Shown in pieces: positions 7,853-16,089 of a stretch of 64,000 nt of DNA. Origin of the DNA: Bog-877 sp050734135 (GTDB taxonomy: Bacteria > Chloroflexota > Dormibacteria > Aeolococcales > Bog-877); assembly GCA_050734135.1 (NCBI GenBank), contig JBOHUG010000016.1:1-64000 (forward strand), written 5' to 3'. A model generated the notes under the pieces. The model was not told the origin of the DNA. It saw only the letters and a list, made by a program, of their open reading frames with translations, and made no database searches. The position numbers were made by a program, and so were the translations under genes. Numbering within the stretch: position 1 is the first letter of the stretch; the number at the start of each line of letters is the position of its first letter.

Positions 7853-10075
7853 TTACCGGGACCATAGGCGCCGGACGTTCAGGATCAGGTAGCTCTTGGT
7901 ACGCACCAAAACAGGCAAGTGCTGGGCCTCGAACCAACTCACGTTGGTGGTGATGTTGTTGTAGTCACCGGGCTCGAACTCGATGTAAGAGATATCGTAG
8001 GCGCGCAGCAGCTCACCCACCCGGCAGACGCCTACTTGGGGACAGCCGGCGTAGATGGCGGTCTCGGCCGCCAGGCGCCGGCGCAGCGGCTGCCCATAGC
8101 TCCAGAGCCAGCCGTCGTAGGCGAGCACGGTGGTCCGCCCGGCCACCACCGAGACCGGCTCGTTGGGCTGACCCTCGGTGAGAAAGATCGCTCCCGGCGA
8201 GGTGTGGCGCAGGACGGCGCGGCCAACCTCCCTCTCCTGGCTCCCGATGAAATCGAAGTGGGGCGCGACAGTCGGAGTCTGGGAAAGAGAGCTCTGGCCG
8301 ATCAGGGCCATGTCCATGCTCAGCAGCCCGCTCAAGACCAATGAGATGACTGCGAGAGTGGCCGCCACCTTCCCCCAGATCCTCCCGCCCCAGGAACAGA
8401 GCAGCCAGGCGACGGGAATGGCCGCGCCCACGTACCAGTAGTCCAGCAGCTTGGTGTTGTCCCAGTTCCAAGGTTGAGTGATGACCAGATTCCCAATCAG
8501 GAAAAGGAGCCAGAAGGGAGCCCAGAACCGAATCAGCTCCAGCTCTTTGAGCTCGGCCCGAACCCGAGATGGCAGCCAGCGCAGGCCAAGCAGCGCGAGT
8601 GCCAGCAGGGTGAAGATGCCCGTGTTGGCGAGCCAGAACCCGAGCGTGTCCGCCAATACCGACGGCTGGACCAGTGACTGGGCCAGGAAGCTGACTGCCG
8701 TGAGAGGTGACGCACCCGCCAGGTAGAGGGCGTCGCAGGCGGAACCTGCCTGCCACTGGACTGCGGTACAGCTGGTGGCAGCGTGAGCCAGCCAGCCGAC
8801 ATCCAGCTGCGGATAGAGGCTGGTGCCCACGGGTCCGTTGAGCTCGCCGTGGGCCCCGGTCACGACGTAGAGCATTCGAGGGAGACCCAAAAGGAGAAGG
8901 GGCAGGGCATACCAGGCCAATCCCAGCCACCAGCGCTGCCGACCGAGCCACCAGAGTCCGATCAGCCCGATGACCAAGTATCCGAAGGGGTTGAACCACG
9001 GCAGCGCCGCGGCTCCAATCCCCGCCGCCGCCAGCAACTCTTTACGCCGTCCCCGGTAGGCTTCCCAGAGCAGCAGGCTGAGAAGGACCACCAGTCCCAG
9101 CCCGTACTCGAAGTCGCGCTGCGGCAGCCAGAAAGCCAGCAGCGGTTCGTACCACTGGAGGTCGGCCACCGGAGGATCGGGCTGGTCCTGGCCGTCGTAG
9201 GACCGCGGTAGATGGGTCAACTCGGTGGGCAAGTGGGCTACGAAGGCAGCCGCTGCCCCAGGGGTTCTCGCGGAAAGACTGGTGCAATCACTGGCGCTGA
9301 AACCGGCCTCGGTACGGGCCAGCTGCTGGCAGCCGTCACCGTAGAGCCCGATGAAGCCCAGCCCTCCCCCGAGGAGGGCCAGTAGCAGCGCGACCCAGGC
9401 GGCCGCATTTCGGCGGGTGACCCGCCGCGCCAGCTGCCAGACCAGCACCGCCGCTGACGATGAGATCAGCCACGAAGGAACATCCAACGCTCCCCAAATG
9501 TTCTGGCCGAGGCCAGCCAGCAGAGCGGACTGGAAGTCCGGCAGAAACGGGTAGCGGAGGCCGGTCCCCGATTCCAGGGTGTCACCCGGCGGGAGGTTGT
9601 GGCCCAGCAAAAAACTCTGGGCATAGCTGGCGTGGACCGACCAGTCGGACCACACCGTCGGATAGCTGGCCGTGATCGAACCGCCCATCTCCACCAGAGC
9701 TCTGGTGAAGATGAAGTAGAAAGCCAATCCCACCAGCACTGTCACCAGTAACCCGGCCCGGGTACCGGCCCGGTTCCACTCCCGGTTGATCCAGCGGCCC
9801 CACTCTGCTGGTCCGAGCCGGAGGCGTCGGTACCAGTGCCCCACTGCCACCCCGCCGGCTCCAGCGAAGAGCAGCCCGGGCGCGAGCAGAGCCGCGGGCG
9901 GCCCAACCCCCCACCACAAGGAGAGCGCCAGACTGAGCAAGCTGGACGCCACCACGCCGACCAGGAGGGACGCCGCCAGCCGTTCCGCCAGCTGCCAGTC
10001 GAGCGGCAGCAGGTCGACCAGCGCCAGTCCGGCGGCCATTACCAAGAGCCAGTAGGCCGCCAGTTCCCAGGTCAC
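7853..10075 (-). CDS. Large polytopic membrane protein, GT-C-like
   Basis: A 740-residue integral membrane protein. About a dozen hydrophobic segments fill residues 1-600, followed by a roughly 120-residue C-terminal soluble part (from about SLSQTPTVAPHFDFIG onward). The first extracytoplasmic region contains VWSDWSVHASYAQSFLLGHN and a conserved-looking WNWDNTKLLDYWYVG sits before one of the last helices. This layout resembles GT-C lipid-linked-sugar glycosyltransferases, but no Asp-Glu or Asp-Asp donor motif can be named with certainty. It lies 18 bases after the PMT-like gene, which suggests a joint role in glycosylating an exported substrate (inference). I do not recognise the exact family. 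Confidence 0.75.
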   Translation of the reverse strand: MTWELAAYWLLVMAAGLALVDLLPLDWQLAERLAASLLVGVVASSLLSLALSLWWGVGPPAALLAPGLLFAGAGGVAVGHWYRRLRLGPAEWGRWINREWNRAGTRAGLLVTVLVGLAFYFIFTRALVEMGGSITASYPTVWSDWSVHASYAQSFLLGHNLPPGDTLESGTGLRYPFLPDFQSALLAGLGQNIWGALDVPSWLISSSAAVLVWQLARRVTRRNAAAWVALLLALLGGGLGFIGLYGDGCQQLARTEAGFSASDCTSLSARTPGAAAAFVAHLPTELTHLPRSYDGQDQPDPPVADLQWYEPLLAFWLPQRDFEYGLGLVVLLSLLLWEAYRGRRKELLAAAGIGAAALPWFNPFGYLVIGLIGLWWLGRQRWWLGLAWYALPLLLLGLPRMLYVVTGAHGELNGPVGTSLYPQLDVGWLAHAATSCTAVQWQAGSACDALYLAGASPLTAVSFLAQSLVQPSVLADTLGFWLANTGIFTLLALALLGLRWLPSRVRAELKELELIRFWAPFWLLFLIGNLVITQPWNWDNTKLLDYWYVGAAIPVAWLLCSWGGRIWGKVAATLAVISLVLSGLLSMDMALIGQSSLSQTPTVAPHFDFIGSQEREVGRAVLRHTSPGAIFLTEGQPNEPVSVVAGRTTVLAYDGWLWSYGQPLRRRLAAETAIYAGCPQVGVCRVGELLRAYDISYIEFEPGDYNNITTNVSWFEAQHLPVLVRTKSYLILNVRRLWSR

Positions 10076-10093
10076 CGGTGGCTGCGGTTCGCC

Positions 10094-11992
10094 TCAGTAC
10101 CAGCCGGGGATCCAGATGTGCTGGAAGAAATCGTTGGAGGGGATCGGTTGACCAGTCCAGAGCGGATAGAAGTAGGCGAAGCTAAGCACCACCGCCAGCA
10201 CCACCGCGCCCGCTAGCGGCCGAAGGCTGTAGGGCCCAAGCCGGATGGGACCCAGCTGGAAGGCGCTGCGGGCGTGGATCAGCCGAGTACAGCAGTACGC
10301 CAGCGCCAAGCAGGTGAATGGCAGTGCCTCCACGATCTCGTAGAGAAAGAGGATCCGCGACGGCCAGGACCAGAGGATCAGCCAGTTGAACAAGAAGCCG
10401 AGCAGGATGAACAAGGCAATCCGATCTCGACGGCGGACGACCCAGTAGAGACAGGCGGCGAACGCCAGCAGCCCCATCCAGAAGATCGCCGGATTGCCCA
10501 TATCGGTGATCCAGGTGTAGTTGGACACAGTCTGTCCGTCTGAGGAGCTGACCCCGTTGCCGGTGTAGACGGCGTAGAAGAGCACCGGGTGGGCATCCAG
10601 TGGCCAGGAGTAGTACGGCGATGCGAAGGGGTGGGTTGCCTTCAGCGTCGCTTGGTAGCTGAGCCCAGCGATGCTGTTCATCTCCACGTCAACCAGCGCC
10701 TGGGTGAGGTTGAAAGAGGTGGGCAGCCAGAGCGTTACCGGGCCTAGGTGATCCCGCTTCACCGGCATCGCCACCGGCAAATGGCAGACCGACGCATCGG
10801 TCGTGAAGCCGGTACAGGTGGCGGTGGGACCGCTGGTGTCGGCGAAGTTGACGTAGATGCTGTGGGCGATGATCCAGTAGTTGAAGAACGAGAGCACGAA
10901 GATCACGACGACCAACGCCGTCGCGGCCACGTAGTGCCAGCCCCATCTGAGCGAGGTGACCATGGTCCGCCGGCCGGCTTCCCCGGGGTCATCCGGCGCC
11001 GGCGGGAGCAGCCAGCGCGAGCCGCTCCGGCCGAGACCGCGCAGCCGGAGGTGGGGTCTAACCCAGCGAGCGGCCAGAAGAACTGCCATCAGCATCACCG
11101 CTGGCACCATGTCCGCCTTGGTGGCCACCCCCAACCCGGATGCGGCGGCCGTCAGGTAGAGGGTCACGAGCCATTGGCGACGGGTCCGCGCGTGCCAATG
11201 CAAGGTGAACAGCCAGAGACCCAAAACCACGAAGAAAGCGGCGAAAATGTCGATGACCCCGGTCCGGGACTCCACCAACTCCAGGCCGTCCAGGCTGAGA
11301 AATAGAGCCGCCAGGAACGGGAACGCTCGATGTCGGTGCCAGAGTCGGCGGGCCAGCAAGTACAGCAGTCCGATCAGCAGGCTGCCGAAGATCGCCGACA
11401 TAATCCGCCAGCCCCAGGGGTTGAAGCCAAGCCAACTGATCCCGGTCGCGATGATCAGCTTCGAGAGTGGCGGCTCCGGATCGAAGTAGTCGATGCCCTT
11501 GAGGTCTTTTAGAGCGTCGACCGGGAAATAGACCTCATCGAAGACAAAACCGCACCGTTTTACCTCGGCGTTGTGGGCTCCGTTGGGGACCTGGGTGCAG
11601 CCAGCCGTGTTGAATGGGTAGCCCAATCCCCATGCCCCGATCCCGGCCACATCGTGGGTCGCCGAGCGATGTACTCCCGCCGGTGCCGGCACAGTCCCCA
11701 CCACATCGAGGTTGCCCTGGAGAAAATCCAAATAGATCGGACTGGCTAAGCGGAGCACCAGGGCCACCGCCACCAGTATCCCGACGATGACGCAGTCCCA
11801 GCCGTCGATCCCGGTCAGGCCTCGATGCCGGCGCAGCAACAGGGAGAACCCCCAGACCGCGCCCACGAACACCACCGCCACCAGCGGGTGGACGGGCCAG
11901 CGGAAGAGAACGCACAGAGCCGCGAAGATGGCCGCCGCTGCCGCTGCCTCCAGTCCCTCGCGCTGCCAGGCGGGCCCGCCCGAGGGGTTCAC
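10094..11992 (-). CDS. Dolichyl-phosphate-mannose-type protein mannosyltransferase (GT39/PMT family)
   Basis: A 632-residue polytopic membrane protein of the PMT/GT-C class. The first large external loop carries FVFDEVYFPVDALKDLKG and then DPEPPLSKLIIATGISWLG, matching the DE and HPP-type loop of protein O-mannosyltransferases. These take mannose from polyprenyl-phosphate-mannose and attach it to Ser/Thr of exported proteins. About ten transmembrane helices are visible, with a long external loop near residues 370-480 where PMT enzymes carry their MIR or substrate region. The gene overlaps the upstream PH-like gene by four bases. Actinobacterial-style protein mannosylation is the likely role (inference). 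Confidence 0.86.
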   Translation of the reverse strand: MNPSGGPAWQREGLEAAAAAAIFAALCVLFRWPVHPLVAVVFVGAVWGFSLLLRRHRGLTGIDGWDCVIVGILVAVALVLRLASPIYLDFLQGNLDVVGTVPAPAGVHRSATHDVAGIGAWGLGYPFNTAGCTQVPNGAHNAEVKRCGFVFDEVYFPVDALKDLKGIDYFDPEPPLSKLIIATGISWLGFNPWGWRIMSAIFGSLLIGLLYLLARRLWHRHRAFPFLAALFLSLDGLELVESRTGVIDIFAAFFVVLGLWLFTLHWHARTRRQWLVTLYLTAAASGLGVATKADMVPAVMLMAVLLAARWVRPHLRLRGLGRSGSRWLLPPAPDDPGEAGRRTMVTSLRWGWHYVAATALVVVIFVLSFFNYWIIAHSIYVNFADTSGPTATCTGFTTDASVCHLPVAMPVKRDHLGPVTLWLPTSFNLTQALVDVEMNSIAGLSYQATLKATHPFASPYYSWPLDAHPVLFYAVYTGNGVSSSDGQTVSNYTWITDMGNPAIFWMGLLAFAACLYWVVRRRDRIALFILLGFLFNWLILWSWPSRILFLYEIVEALPFTCLALAYCCTRLIHARSAFQLGPIRLGPYSLRPLAGAVVLAVVLSFAYFYPLWTGQPIPSNDFFQHIWIPGWY

Positions 11993-12582
11993 CGCCGGCG
12001 GGATGCGGGAGCGGGAGGTCGCCGGCGAATCCGCGGTTGCAGATCATGCTCGAGCGCCTGGGCGCCCTTCACGAGCAGGATCAGGTCCTGCTCGATCGCG
12101 CAGCCACGACCGACCGCCCGGCCCAACCGCTTGACTTCCGCGGGCGCGGTTTTCAGCCGGATCACGCATGCCGGGGTGCGCTGGAATTGGCGCAGGGAAC
12201 GAAGCAGCAGCCCCCGGCGGCTGGGGGCCGCGAAGAGTACCTCCAGCAGCTGGCACCGCACCTGGCTGATCTCCGAATACGGGACGAGCTCATGCTTCAG
12301 GAGGCGGTTGAGGCGCAGGCCATCTTGGGTGACCTGGACGTAGTGCAGCCGCGAGCCGAAGTGGAAACCTACCCCGATCAGAAGCAACAGCAAGCCGAGG
12401 ATCAGGAACTCCAGATCGTTCTTGCGGTGATGTCCGAGGTACTCCACGAGGCAACCGATCAGAAGCACCCCCGCCCCATAAAACAGCATGATCTGGGTGC
12501 GCCGCCAGGTCGACGCGAACGGGATCAGCAGGTGGCGATCCGGGGGCGGGTCGGAGACAGTCAGTGCGGCCCCCCCGCTCAA
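11989..12582 (-). CDS. Membrane protein with bacterial PH-like domain
   Basis: A 197-residue protein with two adjacent transmembrane segments near residues 30-48 and 58-75. After them comes a soluble part beginning SRLHYVQVTQDGLRLNRLL and YSEISQVRCQLLEV, a pattern typical of bacterial PH (bPH/YdbT-like) domains that follow a membrane hairpin. The tail is basic (RIRRRPPAPASRRR). The function is unknown; such proteins are thought to scaffold at the membrane. It overlaps both neighbours by four bases (mtnP before, the PMT gene after), so it belongs to the transcript. Confidence 0.65.
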   Translation of the reverse strand: MSGGAALTVSDPPPDRHLLIPFASTWRRTQIMLFYGAGVLLIGCLVEYLGHHRKNDLEFLILGLLLLLIGVGFHFGSRLHYVQVTQDGLRLNRLLKHELVPYSEISQVRCQLLEVLFAAPSRRGLLLRSLRQFQRTPACVIRLKTAPAEVKRLGRAVGRGCAIEQDLILLVKGAQALEHDLQPRIRRRPPAPASRRR

Positions 12583-13388
12583 GTGGACGCCAGTTGAGGC
12601 AGGGGGTGGGTGTCGCCACAGTGGCAGCCCGCCCGGGCAGGCAGTTGCTCGACCAGATCAAAGAGGATCTGACGGACCCGGCCGATGTTGGCGGCGAATA
12701 CCTTCAAGACCTCCTCGTGGGTCACCGGGGCTATGTCCGCGGAGCCTTCCAGGCCTGCGTCGTAGTCGGTGACCAGAGCGATCGCGGCATAGCAGATGCC
12801 GAGCTCGCGGGCCAGGATCGATTCCGGGTACCCGGTCATTCCGATCACCCCCCAGCCCTGACCGGAGAACCAGCGTGACTCAGACCTGGTGCTGAAGCGA
12901 GGGCCCTGGATCACCACCAGCGTTTCCCCCCCATGCACGGTGGCCCCCTGCCGAGCTGCCGCGGCCGCCGCCTGGGAGCCTAGTTCCGGGCAGTACGGAT
13001 CGGCCGCGCTGACATGTTGGACACTGGGGCCATCCCAGTAGGTGTCCGCGCGGCCCCAGGTGCGGTCGACGAATTGGTCGGGAATCACAACGTCGCCTGG
13101 GGCCAGGCTGGCCCGCAGCGAACCCACCGCACAGGGAGCCAGGATGCGCCCGACCTGAACCTGGCGCATCGCGTATAGGTTGGCGCGGAAGTTTATCCGG
13201 TGGGGGGGAATGGTGTGGTCCCGACCGTGCCTGGGCATGAAGGCCACCTGGCGACCAGCGATCTCCCCCAGCCAGACGCTGTCGCTGGCCGGCCCGTACG
13301 GGGTCTCGATTTTGACTTCGCGGGACTCGTCCAGAAGCTGGTAGAGCCCAGAGCCACCGAAGATACCGATCACCCCCTCCTCGGCCAT
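12579..13388 (-). CDS. mtnP: S-methyl-5'-thioadenosine phosphorylase
   Basis: Splits methylthioadenosine with phosphate to adenine and methylthioribose-1-phosphate, the entry to methionine salvage. The 269-residue product starts MAEEGVIGIFGGSGLYQLL, with the phosphate-binding GGSG. It continues with MPRHGRDHTIPPHRINFRAN, the diagnostic MTAP/PNP segment, then VIQGPRFSTRSESRWF, GMTGYPESILARELG and VTDYDAGLE with the purine-binding Asp. ATG 13388 is chosen because it shares one base with the nadA stop (TGATG) and leaves no extra N-terminus; an upstream in-frame extension would run inside nadA. Some relatives act on 6-oxopurine nucleosides or methylthioinosine. Confidence 0.92.
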   Translation of the reverse strand: MAEEGVIGIFGGSGLYQLLDESREVKIETPYGPASDSVWLGEIAGRQVAFMPRHGRDHTIPPHRINFRANLYAMRQVQVGRILAPCAVGSLRASLAPGDVVIPDQFVDRTWGRADTYWDGPSVQHVSAADPYCPELGSQAAAAAARQGATVHGGETLVVIQGPRFSTRSESRWFSGQGWGVIGMTGYPESILARELGICYAAIALVTDYDAGLEGSADIAPVTHEEVLKVFAANIGRVRQILFDLVEQLPARAGCHCGDTHPLPQLAST

Positions 13389-14341
13389 CAGCCAGGTACC
13401 TCCACCATCCGGTTGATCGCCAAACGAGCACGCTCCGCAATCTCCGCCGGGACCGTGATCTGGTGCTTCAGGTCCCGCAGCGAATCCCGCACCTTCTCCA
13501 GGGTGATCATCTTCATGTACGGACAAATGGCGTCGGGGTTGGCGGCGAGGAATGTCTTGTTAGGGGCCATCTGACGCATCCGGTGCATGACCCCGACCTC
13601 GGTCGCCACGATGAAGGTTTCCGCCGCCGAGCGCTCCGCGTGCCGGACCATCCCCTCGGTACTGGTGACGACAGTGGCGCCGGCGAGCTCGCCGCGCTCC
13701 GCCTCATAGAGTGCCTGGGTGGTGCACCCACACTCTGGGTGGACCAACACCTCCGCCTCGGGATAGGCGGCTCGCTGGGCCAACAGTTGATTACCGCGAA
13801 TGCCGGCGTGGACGTGGCATTCGCCGAGCCAGACGTGCATCTTGCGGCCGGTCATTCGCTCCACATGTGAGCCCAAGAAAAGGTCGGGGCAGAAGAGGAT
13901 CTCCCGGTCCGTGGGAATCCGCCGCACGATGTCCACCGCATTGCTGGAGGTGCAGCAGTAGTCGGACTCGGCCTTGACCTCGGCGCTGGTGTTGACGTAG
14001 CTGACCACGACCGCCCCGGGATGCTCCGCCTTCCAGGCCCGGAGCTCGTCGGCGGTGATGCTGGCTGCCAGGGAACAACCTGCGTCCAGATCGGGCAGGA
14101 GAACAGTCCGCCCTTCCGCCAGGACCGCCGCCGTTTCTGCCATGAAATGCACGCCACAGAACACGATCACGTCAGCATCAGCCGCTGCCGCCTGGCGAGA
14201 GAGTCCCAGTGAATCTCCGACGAAGTCGGCGATGTCCTGGACTTCGTCGCGCTGATAGTTGTGCGCCAGGATCAGGGCGTTGCGGTCACTCCGGAGCTCG
14301 CGGATCTCCTCCGCGAGCAGCCTCTCGGTTGCAACTGCCAT
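13388..14341 (-). CDS. nadA: Quinolinate synthase A
   Basis: A [4Fe-4S] enzyme that condenses iminoaspartate with dihydroxyacetone phosphate to quinolinate in NAD synthesis. The 317-residue protein shows ILAHNYQRDEVQDIADFVGDS near residue 24, FCGVHFMAETA with the first cluster cysteine, HPECGCTTQ with the second, and AICPYMKMITLEKV with the third, in the expected order. Substrate-binding segments VVSYVNTSAEVKAESDYCCT and GECHVHAGI are present. nadB and nadC are not in the window. It lies 3 bases after the ThiF-like gene; an operon link to sulfur-transfer proteins would suit an Fe-S enzyme, but that is inference. Confidence 0.95.
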   Translation of the reverse strand: MAVATERLLAEEIRELRSDRNALILAHNYQRDEVQDIADFVGDSLGLSRQAAAADADVIVFCGVHFMAETAAVLAEGRTVLLPDLDAGCSLAASITADELRAWKAEHPGAVVVSYVNTSAEVKAESDYCCTSSNAVDIVRRIPTDREILFCPDLFLGSHVERMTGRKMHVWLGECHVHAGIRGNQLLAQRAAYPEAEVLVHPECGCTTQALYEAERGELAGATVVTSTEGMVRHAERSAAETFIVATEVGVMHRMRQMAPNKTFLAANPDAICPYMKMITLEKVRDSLRDLKHQITVPAEIAERARLAINRMVEVPG

Positions 14342-14344
14342 ACC

Positions 14345-15133
14345 TCAATTATGGCCGTTGCCCGGTGGCCTCCCCCCGTGGGCGCTGCAACTGGGGTCCA
14401 GCGGGAACCGAACTTCTCGCCACCGCAGCGCGATCGCGTCGAAGTCGAGGAGCCGCCCCCCCAGGTCCGGGCCCCAACCGCAGACCAGCTTGACTGCCGC
14501 CAGTGCCTGCATCGAACCGATCAACCCGACCAGAGGTCCGAGGACCCCGGCTTCGCGACAGGTCTGGCCCCGATCTGCAGGCGGGGCACCGAAAAGGCAG
14601 CGGTAGCAGGCTCCTCCCCCAGGCACAGCCACCACCTGTCCGGCCAGTCCCACCGCCCCCCCCACAACCAGGGAGATGCTGGCGGGAACGCAGTAGTCGT
14701 TGACCAGAAACTTGGTGAGGGGCTCGTCGGAACACTCCAGGACGATGTCGGCGTCAGCCAGGAAATCGTCGATGGAAGTCTCGGTGACCCACTCCCGGCG
14801 AGAATCCACCTCGATGGTTGGGTTCAGTTCACGAATGCGCGCCCCCAACACCGCCGCCTTTGGATGCCCGACATCGCTGCTGCGGTACGCGACTTGCCGG
14901 TTGAGATTGTCGAGGGCCACCTGGTCCGGGTCAACCAAGATCAGGCGCCCGACCCCGGCGGCGCCCAAGTACAGCGCGGCCGGAACTCCGAGTCCGCCAC
15001 AGCCGACGACCACTGCGGTGGACTGTCCCAGGCGGATCTGACCTGCTGCGCCGACTTCGCGCAGCAGCAGCTGGCGGCTGTAGCGCTCGACCGCTGAATC
15101 GTCTAGGGACGGACGCTTGGAAGTCATCCGCAC
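14345..15133 (-). CDS. ThiF/MoeB/HesA-family E1-like adenylyltransferase
   Basis: A 262-residue E1-like enzyme that adenylates the C-terminus of a ubiquitin-like sulfur carrier (ThiS or MoaD type). Visible are ERYSRQLLLREVG, the nucleotide loop VVVGCGGLGVPAALYLG, VDPDQVALDNLNRQ with catalytic Asn/Arg, and ECSDEPLTKFLVND. GQTCREAGVLGPLVG holds the candidate persulfide/thioester cysteine. The first zinc pair is intact in CYRCLFG, but the second is CSAH instead of CxxC, so zinc may be held by three Cys and one His. No ThiS/MoaD carrier is visible nearby. GTG 15133 or ATG 15127 can start it; both lie at or just past the edge of a perfect palindrome. It directly follows the TusB-like gene. Confidence 0.88.
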   Translation of the reverse strand: MRMTSKRPSLDDSAVERYSRQLLLREVGAAGQIRLGQSTAVVVGCGGLGVPAALYLGAAGVGRLILVDPDQVALDNLNRQVAYRSSDVGHPKAAVLGARIRELNPTIEVDSRREWVTETSIDDFLADADIVLECSDEPLTKFLVNDYCVPASISLVVGGAVGLAGQVVAVPGGGACYRCLFGAPPADRGQTCREAGVLGPLVGLIGSMQALAAVKLVCGWGPDLGGRLLDFDAIALRWREVRFPLDPSCSAHGGRPPGNGHN

Positions 15134-15160
15134 TCAGGTCACCAGCTGGTGACCTGAGTG
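15131..15160. promoter_or_regulatory. Perfect 30-base palindrome at the tusB-like/thiF-like junction
   Basis: The half-site CACTCAGGTCACCAG is followed immediately by its exact reverse complement, with no spacer and no mismatch over 30 bases. It covers the last codons and stop of the TusB-like gene and reaches the GTG start of the ThiF-like gene. As RNA it would form a strong 13-bp or longer hairpin that could hide the thiF start; as DNA it could be a dimeric repressor site. There is no T-tract, so an intrinsic terminator is less likely. The palindrome is seen directly; its function is inference. Confidence 0.75.
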
Positions 15161-15441
15161 GCCGCGGCGCAGCATTCGATGATCCCGGGGTAGTCAACCA
15201 GCACCCAACGCTCGGTCACCCGCCGCTGCTCCGCGTCCGCTGCACAGGCCATCACCACCACCTTAGATCCCTCCTCTCCCAAGGCCCGAGCCACCCCTTC
15301 CTCAGTCTCAAGTACAGCGTCGTGAAGCAGGATGACTGCCTGACGGCCGCCACCTTCCAGCCGGACCCGAAGGTGCCCCCACGCTCTAAGGTCGGCCCGC
15401 CGGGTCACCAGGTGCAGCTCCAGAGGACGCTCAGAGGACAA
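15139..15441 (-). CDS. DsrH/TusB-like sulfur-relay protein
   Basis: About 100 residues from a TTG start that overlaps the preceding gene's stop; a longer in-frame start at 15555 would run inside that gene. The sequence opens with ELHLVTRRADL, has the central AVILLHDAVLE resembling the LLLLQDGV strand of TusB, and ends VDYPGIIECC...VTSW, where the terminal tryptophan and the 'DY' position match the end of TusB/DsrH. In known systems TusBCD form a hexamer that passes persulfide sulfur to DsrC/TusE for tRNA thiolation or sulfur oxidation. It is the third of three adjacent DsrE-superfamily genes. Neither DsrC nor TusA is in view. Confidence 0.65.
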   Translation of the reverse strand: MSSERPLELHLVTRRADLRAWGHLRVRLEGGGRQAVILLHDAVLETEEGVARALGEEGSKVVVMACAADAEQRRVTERWVLVDYPGIIECCAAATQVTSW

Positions 15442-15799
15442 GGAAGCTCCCTGACTGACTGCATGCGGCCACCACTTCGGCCCGGGAAGCAGCCGCCACA
15501 CCGGGGCGAAGGGCGCGCCCAGCGAGTCCCAATTCCACCAGAGATTCCGTTTCAACTAACACGGGTACCCCCTCCTCCCCGATGAGTGACTCCAGAGCGC
15601 GGGCTAGCCCACCCGTCCAGGGTCCCAGCGTGGGTGCCTCCTCGAGCGCCAGGGAACTGGCGGCGTCGGCAAGAATCAGCCGCACGTTCACCCCTGCCAG
15701 AGGTAGGACCAGGGCAACTCGAATCGCCAGTGCCGGGTACTCGTCATCCAAGCGGCCCCTGGCAAGAACCACCAGGTCCTTACTGCCAACTCCGCTCAA
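15431..15799 (-). CDS. DsrF/TusC-like DsrE-superfamily protein
   Basis: About 122 residues from a TTG at 15799 that overlaps the TusD-like stop in a TTGA arrangement; a longer start at 15832 is possible. The visible pattern is SKDLVVLARGRLDDEYPALA, then VALVLPLAGVNVRLILADAA, the beta-alpha-beta start and hydrophobic second strand of the DsrE fold, and a C-terminal end SFLVL like the terminal strand of TusC. Family members lack the catalytic cysteine in many cases; here one Cys sits near the C-terminus (VVAACSQSG). Its placement between the TusD- and TusB-like genes is the main support. Confidence 0.65.
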   Translation of the reverse strand: MSGVGSKDLVVLARGRLDDEYPALAIRVALVLPLAGVNVRLILADAASSLALEEAPTLGPWTGGLARALESLIGEEGVPVLVETESLVELGLAGRALRPGVAAASRAEVVAACSQSGSFLVL

Positions 15800-16089
15800 C
15801 TGAACACCAGGATGCGGTCCGCCACCTGACACTGCCGAGCCAAGTCACGGAGGCTCCCTCGGCGCACCCCTCCGATCTCAGCCGGTGAGGTCTGACGCCA
15901 CCGCAGATCGGCGTCGCAGAGGGTGACTGGTACCACCCCGGCCAGAGCGGCGGCATGCGCTACCCCGTCTCCCGCCAAGAAGACCTGCACCTGATGGCCC
16001 GACTCTCGGGCCGCCAGCGCGAGCGCTCGAACCGTATGCACCGCTTCGGTGCGCGGTCCGCCGGTCAGCAGGAAAAGAAAGTTCAGCAA
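15796..16089 (-). CDS. DsrE/TusD-like sulfurtransferase subunit
   Basis: A 97-residue DsrE-fold protein opening LNFLFLLTGGPRTEAVHTVR, like the first strand and loop of TusD. QVQVFLAGDGVAHA follows, matching the second strand and GV turn. VTLCDADLRWRQ places a cysteine where TusD carries its active persulfide cysteine (ICVAAALRRG in E. coli, from memory). The end CQVADRILVFS matches the CDRVVQF terminal strand. The start is TTG with only a weak Shine-Dalgarno. It is the first gene of the leftward run. A role in sulfur relay is likely; the final acceptor is unknown. Confidence 0.68.
   Translation of the reverse strand: MLNFLFLLTGGPRTEAVHTVRALALAARESGHQVQVFLAGDGVAHAAALAGVVPVTLCDADLRWRQTSPAEIGGVRRGSLRDLARQCQVADRILVFS

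Noticed and set aside
12579..13526. Longer mtnP start at 13526
   Set aside because: The extra 46 residues lie inside nadA and are not like MTAP; ATG 13388 with TGATG overlap is better.
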